From the NCBI RefSeq assembly GCF_001424755.1, contig NZ_LMRF01000001.1, forward strand, positions 1,234,021-1,298,020: a stretch of 64,000 nucleotides of DNA, written 5' to 3'. How positions within the stretch are numbered: the first letter of the stretch is position 1; each line of letters starts with the position of its first letter. The notes beneath the pieces were generated by a model, which ran no database searches, was not told the DNA's origin, and saw only the letters and a program-made list of their open reading frames with translations. The translations under genes and the position numbers were made by a program. The stretch comes from Marmoricola sp. Leaf446. GTDB taxonomy: Bacteria; Actinomycetota; Actinomycetes; Propionibacteriales; Nocardioidaceae. Below, piece after piece: positions 58,910 through 64,000 of this stretch.

Positions 58910-58916
58910 GGACCGG

Positions 58917-60029
58917 CTACAGCTCGCCGACGACCGACTCGACGACCGCGACCAGGTCGCCGCCGGTGCGCTCGGCGACGCGCCGCTGGCGCTGGTACGA
59001 CGCCCCCTGCCGGGGGATGTCGGCGACCGAGGCGAGCTCCTCGACGCAGTCCAGTCGCTCGGCGACGGGGGCCAGCTCGACCAGCAGGTCGGCCAGGTCG
59101 TCGCGCAGCAGCCGCTCGGCGGAGGTGTCGTCGAGGATGATCCAGGCGTCGAGGCCGTAGCGCGCGGCCCGCCACTTGTTCTCCTGCACGTGCCACGGCG
59201 GCAGCGTGGGCAGCGTCTCGCCGCGCTCGAGCCGCTCGACCAGGTGGACCACCAGGCAGTGGGTCAGCGCGACCAGGGCCCGCATCTCGCGCAGCGTCGA
59301 GACGCCGTCGCAGATGCGGACCTCGACGGTGCCCAGGGTCGGCGCGGGTCGGACGTCCCAGCGGATCTCGTCGATGTGCTCGATCACGCCGGTGGTGAGC
59401 AGGTCGTCGGCGTAGCGCTCGAAGCCCGCCCAGTCCTCGAAGGCGAAGGGGAGGCCGGCCGTGGGCAGCTGCTGGAACATCATCGCCCGGTTGCTGGCGT
59501 AGCCGGTGTCGGTGCCGGCCCAGATGGGGGAGGAGGCCGACAGCGCCTGGAGGTGGGGGTACCACTTGAGCAGCGCCGAGACGACCGGCATCGCGTGCTC
59601 GCCCTTGACGCCGACGTGGACGTGGACGCCCCAGATCAGCATCTGGCGGCCCCACCACTGGGTGCGCGCGATCAGCTCCTCGTAGCGCTGGCCGGCGGTG
59701 AGCTGCTGACGGGACCACTCCGCGAAGGGGTGGGTGCCGGCGGAGTAGAGGTCGACGCCCAGCTCGGCGGCGAGCGGCCGGACCAGGTCGACCAGCTCGG
59801 CGAGCTGGTCGACGGCCTCGCCGGTGGTGCGGCAGATGCCGGTGGTCAGCTCGACGGTGTTGCGCAGCAACTCGCGGTGGATGCGGGGCTGCTCGCCGTG
59901 GCGCTCGGCCACCAGGTCGAAGAGCTGGGAGGCGGCGTTGACGAGGTCGCGGGAGTGCCGGTCGACGAGCCCGAACTCCCACTCGACCCCGAGGCTGGGG
60001 GTGGGGGAGTCGTGGAAGTCGATGGGCAC
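58917..60029 (-). CDS. Carboxylate-amine ligase, YbdK/GCS2 type
   Basis: 370-aa ATP-dependent enzyme related to plant-type gamma-glutamylcysteine ligase. LGVEWEFGLVDRHSRDLVNAA (substrate/metal Glu), HRELLRNTVELTTGICRTTGEA, the HVHVGV motif (IWGVHVHVGVKGEHAMPVV), VEVRICDGVSTLREMRAL and NKWRAARYGLDAWII are typical. YbdK shows weak gamma-glutamylcysteine ligase activity in E. coli; actinobacteria use mycothiol, so the true substrate may differ. A GTG start at 60029. It lies 25 bp after the DUF402 gene on the same strand. Confidence 0.85.
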   Translation of the reverse strand: MPIDFHDSPTPSLGVEWEFGLVDRHSRDLVNAASQLFDLVAERHGEQPRIHRELLRNTVELTTGICRTTGEAVDQLAELVDLVRPLAAELGVDLYSAGTHPFAEWSRQQLTAGQRYEELIARTQWWGRQMLIWGVHVHVGVKGEHAMPVVSALLKWYPHLQALSASSPIWAGTDTGYASNRAMMFQQLPTAGLPFAFEDWAGFERYADDLLTTGVIEHIDEIRWDVRPAPTLGTVEVRICDGVSTLREMRALVALTHCLVVHLVERLERGETLPTLPPWHVQENKWRAARYGLDAWIILDDTSAERLLRDDLADLLVELAPVAERLDCVEELASVADIPRQGASYQRQRRVAERTGGDLVAVVESVVGEL

Positions 60030-60054
60030 CGGCTCATCGTTCCACGACCCGCCC

Positions 60055-60600
60055 TCAGCGCTGCGTGCGGCGCAGCCGGTCCAGCCAGCCGAGGTGGGTG
60101 CCGTCGAACGCGCCGGTGCGATCGGTGACGGCGGCGAGCACCTCCTGGCAGCTGCGCACCGCTCCCTCGACGACCTCGTCGGGGTAGTCCAGCTCCACCC
60201 GGTGGGCGGCGAACTCGTCCTCGTCGTCGACCCAGACCCGGCCCGTGGTGCCCCGGATGACGTCGAGGTCGAGGTCCACGGCGCGCACCAGGTGGTCGTC
60301 GTGCCAGGTCGCGGGGGTCGCGATGTCGACGTAGACGTCGAAGGGGCGGCGGGCGTCGTCGCCGTAGAACGTGGCCAGCCACCAGGCGTCGTGGGGCACC
60401 AGCGTCACGTGGTCGGCGGCGGCGTGGAAGGCGCGGGTGGGACTGGCCAGCAGGGTGCCCTCGGTGATGCCCACCCAGGTGCCGTGGCCGTCCTGGCCCA
60501 GGCGCACGGCGTCGAACTCCCAGTGCGGGGAGTCGGGCCACTTGCGGCACTCCACCCGCACGGCGGCGGCCGTGCGGGTGGGGTCGGGTGCGGGAGGCAT
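60055..60600 (-). CDS. DUF402 domain protein (FomD-like)
   Basis: 181-aa protein with the DUF402 fold found in FomD and RNase E/G-like nucleoside-phosphate hydrolases. VECRKWPDSPHWEFDAVRLGQDGHGTWVGITEGTLL, WWLATFYGDDARRPFDVYVDIATP, then VDLDLDVIRGTTGRVWVDDEDEF with clustered Asp that would bind metal, and YPDEVVEGAV are visible. Known family members hydrolyse nucleotide diphosphate or triphosphate-type bonds. TATCCT lies 7 nt before the ATG at 60600. It precedes the YbdK-like gene on the minus strand, so the two are likely co-transcribed. Confidence 0.82.
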   Translation of the reverse strand: MPPAPDPTRTAAAVRVECRKWPDSPHWEFDAVRLGQDGHGTWVGITEGTLLASPTRAFHAAADHVTLVPHDAWWLATFYGDDARRPFDVYVDIATPATWHDDHLVRAVDLDLDVIRGTTGRVWVDDEDEFAAHRVELDYPDEVVEGAVRSCQEVLAAVTDRTGAFDGTHLGWLDRLRRTQR

Positions 60601-60607
60601 GCGGGCG

Positions 60608-60613
60608 AGGATA
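60608..60613 (-). promoter_or_regulatory. Candidate leaderless -10 box of the DUF402 gene
   Basis: TATCCT on the minus strand, 7 nt before the ATG at 60600. Confidence 0.45.
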
Positions 60614-60644
60614 CGACCCGTCGGGCCGGTCGTCCCGGAGCCCG

Positions 60645-61496
60645 TCAGACGATCTTCTTGCCGGGGTTCATCCGGCCGGCGACCCGGGCCACGACGTCCT
60701 GGTAGCGGGCGCCCGCGATGCGGCCGAACTGGTGCAGCGCGTGGGCGTCGAGGCCCACCAGCTGGCGCGGCTTGCCGGCCATCGCGCCCTCCAGGATGAT
60801 CCGGGCGGCCTTGTCGGCCGTCATCTTGGCCAGCTTCTGGTCGAAGAAGTCGTCGGTGGCCTGCACGTTGGTGCCGGCGACCTTGCGGCCGTTGCGGGCG
60901 ATGCCGGTCTTGATGCCGCCGGGGTGCACGCAGGTGACCTTGACCGGGTGGCGGTTGACGATCATCTCCTCGCGCACCGCCTCGGTGAAGCCGCGGACGG
61001 CGAACTTGGTGGCGTTGTAGGCGCTCTGGCCGGGGATGCTGATCAGGCCGAAGAGGCTGGAGATGTTGACCAGGTGGCCGTCGCCGGAGGCGATCAGGTG
61101 GGGCAGGAACTCCTTGGTGCCGTGCACGACGCCCATGAAGTTGATGCCGACGATCCAGTCGAAGTCGTCGTACGGCATCTCCTCGAAGTCACCGGCGTAG
61201 CTGACGCCCGCGTTGTTGACGACCACGTGGACGGTGCCGAACTGCTCGGCCACGGCGGCCGCCCAGTCGACGACCTCCTGGCGGGCGGCGACGTCGACGC
61301 GGTCGCTGCGCACCTCGGCGGCACCGGCGTGCTTGAGCAGGTCGACGGTCTCGGCCAGGCCCTGCTCGTTGACGTCGCTGACGGCGACGCGGGCGCCGTG
61401 GCGGGCGGCGAGCAGCGCCACCTCGCGGCCCATGCCGGAGCCGGCGCCGGTGACGACGACGACCTTGCCCTGGAGTCGGTCCAGTCGTGAGCTCAT
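60645..61496 (-). CDS. Short-chain dehydrogenase/reductase
   Basis: 283-aa classical SDR, NAD(P)-dependent alcohol/ketone oxidoreductase. TGAGSGMG (16-23) binds the cofactor; SDVNEQG after the second strand suggests NAD preference (Asp41). NNAGVSYAG and the catalytic Ser146 or 147, Tyr160 and Lys164 (SAYNATK) follow. The VHPGGIKTGIARN segment and a C-terminal extension to residue 283 resemble SDRs that sit with flavin monooxygenases. The ATG overlaps the monooxygenase stop (ATGA). It probably oxidises the alcohol to the ketone that the monooxygenase then oxygenates. Confidence 0.9.
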   Translation of the reverse strand: MSSRLDRLQGKVVVVTGAGSGMGREVALLAARHGARVAVSDVNEQGLAETVDLLKHAGAAEVRSDRVDVAARQEVVDWAAAVAEQFGTVHVVVNNAGVSYAGDFEEMPYDDFDWIVGINFMGVVHGTKEFLPHLIASGDGHLVNISSLFGLISIPGQSAYNATKFAVRGFTEAVREEMIVNRHPVKVTCVHPGGIKTGIARNGRKVAGTNVQATDDFFDQKLAKMTADKAARIILEGAMAGKPRQLVGLDAHALHQFGRIAGARYQDVVARVAGRMNPGKKIV

Positions 61497-63043
61497 GCTG
61501 CGTTCTCCTCGGTGTCGGTGGTGCGCTGCTGGGGGGTGGCGACGTACGCCGCGGGGTCGAAGCCGGCGAGCTGGCGCCGCAGCGTGAACAGGCTGCGCGG
61601 CCAGAGCGTGGTGTTGCGGCCGTGCTCGTCGAGGTACCAGCTGGCGCAGCCGCCCTGGTGCCACACGGTGTGCTGCATCCGGCGCTGGAGCCGCTTGTTC
61701 CAGCGGCGCTGGGCCTCCGGTCGCGGCTCCACCGTGGCCACGGCGTGCTGCTCGAGGTGCGCCAGCGCGGCCCGGATGTAGCGGATCTGGCTCTCGATGA
61801 CGAAGACCATCGAGGAGTGGCCCAGCCCGGTGTTGGGGCCGACGATCTGGAACAGGTTGGGGAACCCGGCGATCGTGGTGCCCTTGTACGCCGTCATGCC
61901 GTGCTCGCGCCACACGTCGGCCAGGGTGCGGCCGTCGCGGCCCTTGATGTGGTGGGCGATCGGCTGGTCGGTGGTGTGGAAGCCGGTGGCCACGACGAGC
62001 ACGTCGATCTCGCGCTCGGTGCCGTCGGCGGTGACGATGCCGGTCGGGGTGACCCGGGCGATCCGGTCGGTGACCAGCTCGACGTGGTCCTGGGCCAGCG
62101 CGGGGTAGTACTCGTTGGAGATGAGCACCCGCTTGCAGCCGAGCTTGAAGTCCGGCGTCACGGCCTCGCGCAGCGCCGGGTCGGAGATGCCCCTGCGGAT
62201 GTTGGCCCGGGCCATCAGCTCGGCCGGCTTGGCGATGTCGGGGGCGGCGGTGAAGGCCGGCACGTAGGTCTCGCGGGTCAGGAACACGCCGAGCCGGTAG
62301 AGCCGCTGCAGGCCCGGCACGTGCCGCAGCGCCGCGCGCTCCAGGGCGGGGTAGGCACGGTCCTGCCGCGGCACGATCCAGGGCGCGGTGCGCTGGTAGA
62401 CGTCGAGGTGCCCGACGGTCTCGGCGAGCCGCGGCACGATCTGGATGGCCGAGGCCCCGGTGCCGATCACGGCGACGCGCTTGCCGGCGAGGTCGGTGTC
62501 GTGGTCCCAGCGGGCCGAGTGGAAGATCCGGCCGTCGAAGGACTCGATGCCCTCGATGTCGGGCAGCCGGGGCTCGGACAGCCCGCCCGAGCCGGTCACC
62601 AGGACCTCGGCGGTCACGGTCCCGTGGTCGGTCACGACCTGCCACACCCGGTCGGTCTCGTCCCAGGTGGCGTCCTCGACGGTCACGCCGAAGGCGAACC
62701 GGTCGAGCACGCCGGCCTCGCGCGCCGTGCGCTCGAGGTAGGCGTGGATCTCCGGCTGCTGGGAGAACGAGCGCGTCCAGTCGGGGTTGGGCGCGAAGCT
62801 GAAGCTGTAGAGCTGGCTGGGCACGTCGCACGCGGCGCCGGGGTAGGTGTTGTCGCGCCAGGTGCCGCCGACGGTCGCGCCCTTGTCGACGACCACGAAG
62901 TCCGTGACGCCGTCCTCGTCGAGCTTGATCGCGGTGCCCAGCCCGGCGAACCCGGCGCCGACCACCAGGACCCGCACCCGGGAGGGGAGCGAGGGGCCGT
63001 CGGTCTGCTGCGCGTCGGTCGTGCTGGTCTGCTGCTGGCTCAT
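61493..63043 (-). CDS. FAD-dependent monooxygenase, type I Baeyer-Villiger type
   Basis: 516-aa flavoprotein inserting one O2 oxygen into ketones using NADPH. The N-terminal FAD motif GAGFAG (29-34), GGTWRDNTYPGAACD, the type I BVMO fingerprint FxGxxxHxxxW (FDGRIFHSARW, 169-179) and a second Rossmann motif VIGTGASAIQIVP (about 190) are all present, and ATG in VVATGFHTTD closes the FAD site. I start at ATG 63043 (MSQQQ); an upstream in-frame start would cover the operator. It leads the SDR gene and faces a tetR gene across 72 bp. Confidence 0.92.
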   Translation of the reverse strand: MSQQQTSTTDAQQTDGPSLPSRVRVLVVGAGFAGLGTAIKLDEDGVTDFVVVDKGATVGGTWRDNTYPGAACDVPSQLYSFSFAPNPDWTRSFSQQPEIHAYLERTAREAGVLDRFAFGVTVEDATWDETDRVWQVVTDHGTVTAEVLVTGSGGLSEPRLPDIEGIESFDGRIFHSARWDHDTDLAGKRVAVIGTGASAIQIVPRLAETVGHLDVYQRTAPWIVPRQDRAYPALERAALRHVPGLQRLYRLGVFLTRETYVPAFTAAPDIAKPAELMARANIRRGISDPALREAVTPDFKLGCKRVLISNEYYPALAQDHVELVTDRIARVTPTGIVTADGTEREIDVLVVATGFHTTDQPIAHHIKGRDGRTLADVWREHGMTAYKGTTIAGFPNLFQIVGPNTGLGHSSMVFVIESQIRYIRAALAHLEQHAVATVEPRPEAQRRWNKRLQRRMQHTVWHQGGCASWYLDEHGRNTTLWPRSLFTLRRQLAGFDPAAYVATPQQRTTDTEENAA

Positions 63044-63060
63044 GCCGTCTACGGTCCCAG

Positions 63061-63092
63061 CCTGTTGAACGCGCGTCAACAAGCCTGTTGAA
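63061..63092. promoter_or_regulatory. Candidate TetR operator region
   Basis: GTTGA-N7-TCAAC (63064-63080) is an inverted repeat between the divergent monooxygenase and tetR genes. The word AGCCTGTTGAA occurs twice, starting at 63059 and 63082, 23 bp apart. Confidence 0.5.
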
Positions 63093-63102
63093 AGAAGTTC
63101 AG

Positions 63103-63108
63103 TAAGAT
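63103..63108 (+). promoter_or_regulatory. Candidate leaderless -10 box of tetR
   Basis: TAAGAT lies 7 nt before the ATG at 63116. Confidence 0.45.
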
Positions 63109-63115
63109 GGCCCAC

Positions 63116-63721
63116 ATGACGTCGTCACGGGTCCGCATGTCCCCGGACGCCCGCCGCGAGCAGCTGCTCGAGCTGGGCGTGCGGCTGCTGGGGTCCCGGT
63201 CGCTGGAGGACCTCTCGATCGAGGTGCTGGCCGAGGAGGCCGGCATCTCGCGCGGGCTGCTCTACCACTACTTCGGCGGCAAGCAGGAGTTCCACGTGGC
63301 CGTCGTACGCCGCGCCGCGGACGACCTGTTCGCCGTCACCGCCCCCGACGGCGTCGGCACCCAGCTCGAGCAGCTCGCCGGCTCGTTGGAGCGCTACGTC
63401 GACTACGTGGCGGCCAACTACCGCGGCTACGTCTCCCTGGTCCGCGGCGCCGCCGGCGGCAGCGCTGAGCTGCAGCAGATCTACGAGCAGTCACGCAACG
63501 CGCTCACCGACCGGCTGTTCGACGGGGCGGTGGCCCAGGAGGCCCGGCAGCTCGGGCTCACCGACACCCCCGCCGTCCGGCTGCTGGTGCGCGGCTGGGC
63601 GGCCTTCATGGAGGAGGTCGTCGTGGAGTGGGTGCGCGACGACCGCGGTGTGTCCCGCGCCGAGCTCCTCGACCACCTCGCCGCCTCCCTCCCCGGCATC
63701 CTGGCCCCGCTGCGCCCCTGA
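63116..63721 (+). CDS. TetR family transcriptional regulator
   Basis: 201-aa repressor-type regulator. The N-terminal helix-turn-helix (about 10-57) reads ARREQLLELGVRLLGSRSLEDLSIEVLAEEAGISRGLLYHYFGGKQEFHVAVV, a clear TetR_N domain. The C-terminal helical ligand domain (about 75-201) is of the type common for fatty-acid or ketone-responsive members. I choose ATG 63116 over an in-frame ATG at 63107 that overlaps the -10 box TAAGAT. It is divergent from the SDR-monooxygenase operon, which it probably controls together with its own gene. Confidence 0.9.
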   Translation: MTSSRVRMSPDARREQLLELGVRLLGSRSLEDLSIEVLAEEAGISRGLLYHYFGGKQEFHVAVVRRAADDLFAVTAPDGVGTQLEQLAGSLERYVDYVAANYRGYVSLVRGAAGGSAELQQIYEQSRNALTDRLFDGAVAQEARQLGLTDTPAVRLLVRGWAAFMEEVVVEWVRDDRGVSRAELLDHLAASLPGILAPLRP

Positions 63722-63750
63722 GGGGTGGCCCGGTCTGCCCGGTCTGCCCG

Positions 63751-63836
63751 GCCTGCTTGCCCGGGAGTCCTGTTGCTGTGCCGGGGTCGTGGTCCCGGAG
63801 CAGCGACGGTTTCCCAGGCGACCTCGGGAAACCGGG
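63751..63836. repeat. Structured 86-bp repeat, copy 1
   Basis: First of two copies of an 86-bp unit. It folds into two hairpins: CCGGG/CCCGG (63781-63798) and CGGTTTCCC/GGGAAACCG (63807-63834). It lies in the non-coding right end after tetR. Confidence 0.75.
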
Positions 63837-63914
63837 TTCTCCGAACAGCGGGTCCGCGACACGCCGTACGGGAGGGTCCGGGTGTTCGGAAATCGGCCCG
63901 GGACCGGCGGCGTC
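63837..63914. other. Spacer between repeat copies
   Basis: 78-bp non-coding spacer with a dispersed inverted pair CCGAACA (63841-63847) / TGTTCGG (63882-63888 region). No gene is seen. Confidence 0.5.
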
Positions 63915-64000
63915 GCCTGCTTGCCCGGGAGTCCTGCTGCTGTGCCGGGGTCGTGGTCCCGGCGCAGCGACGGTTTCCCAGGCGACCTCGGGAAGCCGGG
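63915..64000. repeat. Structured 86-bp repeat, copy 2 (window ends here)
   Basis: Second copy, 164 bp after the first, differing at three positions. The changes keep or extend pairing: one A-to-C change lengthens the first stem, and GGGAAACC becomes GGGAAGCC, which still pairs by G-U. The array may continue past the window. Confidence 0.75.

Overview
The window is about 72% GC, dense with divergent and convergent operons, and rich in GTG/TTG starts. Its gene order is typical of Actinobacteria: the bcc-aa3 respiratory genes (ctaC-ctaD-ctaF, ctaE-qcrC-qcrA-qcrB), the di-haem QcrC, and the chain glycerate kinase / ErpA / adenosine-type PfkB kinase / cta-qcr / trpD / exonuclease-GIY-YIG / NlpC-P60 / fadD / SRPBCC / ArsA / acyltransferase. 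From memory this parallels the Mycobacterium tuberculosis Rv2182c-Rv2213 block. Gene content (FlpTad locus, ROK glucokinases, Psp module, FUSC and YbdK proteins) and codon style suggest a Nocardioides-like propionibacterial chromosome. The species call is an inference. No rRNA, tRNA, CRISPR array, insertion sequence or prophage was seen.

Layout. 0-4.8 kb: central metabolism (lpdA cut by the left edge, pepA, gcvT) plus small conserved proteins. 4.9-7.5 kb: a Psp envelope-stress module, pspA-pspAA-htpX-pspAB. 7.5-10.1 kb: two paralogous cytosolic GAF histidine kinases with no adjacent regulator. 10.1-13.2 kb: glycerate kinase, ErpA-type Fe-S carrier and a PfkB kinase. 13.3-23.7 kb: the cytochrome bcc-aa3 supercomplex in two facing operons, enclosing an L,D-transpeptidase, with a CtaG-type assembly protein. 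23.7-25.2 kb: a receiver-like protein coupled to trpD. 25.2-28.7 kb: a surface-glycan operon (two GT2 enzymes, DUF2142, DUF2304). 28.7-31.2 kb: Lrp-type sensor domain, exonuclease/GIY-YIG fusion and a Cys-rich small protein. 31.2-35.1 kb: a c-di-AMP (ydaO) riboswitch-led NlpC/P60 hydrolase and two membrane/exported metalloproteases. 35.2-44.2 kb: a Tad type IVb pilus operon with its own histidine kinase/NarL-type regulator pair and a terminal flp pilin. 44.4-50.4 kb: fadD, SRPBCC, ArsA-like ATPase and two translationally coupled ROK kinases. 50.4-57.7 kb: a TIGR00300 (ornithine cyclodeaminase-type) enzyme, PlsC acyltransferase, a second two-component system, a ClgR-like regulator and a WS/DGAT. 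57.8-63.7 kb: FUSC, YbdK-type ligase, DUF402, and an SDR + Baeyer-Villiger-type monooxygenase pair facing a TetR regulator. The right end carries a duplicated 86-bp structured repeat.

How it fits together. The conserved respiratory and cell-wall backbone appears to have been interrupted by two accessory blocks: the glycosyltransferase operon and the Tad pilus locus. The most interesting signal is that both blocks carry related inverted repeats built from AGTCCG/CGGACT half-sites. Two are exact 7-2-7 dyads, TAGTCCG-NN-CGGACTA, ahead of the glycosyltransferase operon and ahead of flp; a third, looser version lies ahead of cpaB. The 7-2-7 geometry is that of NarL-family regulators, and a NarL/LuxR-type regulator is encoded inside the Tad operon. 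This suggests a self-contained regulon coupling pilus assembly to surface glycosylation. Two other architectures recur: a TANNNT box 6-8 nt before the start codon of 13 genes (leaderless transcription), and palindromes at convergent gene ends that contain both stop codons.
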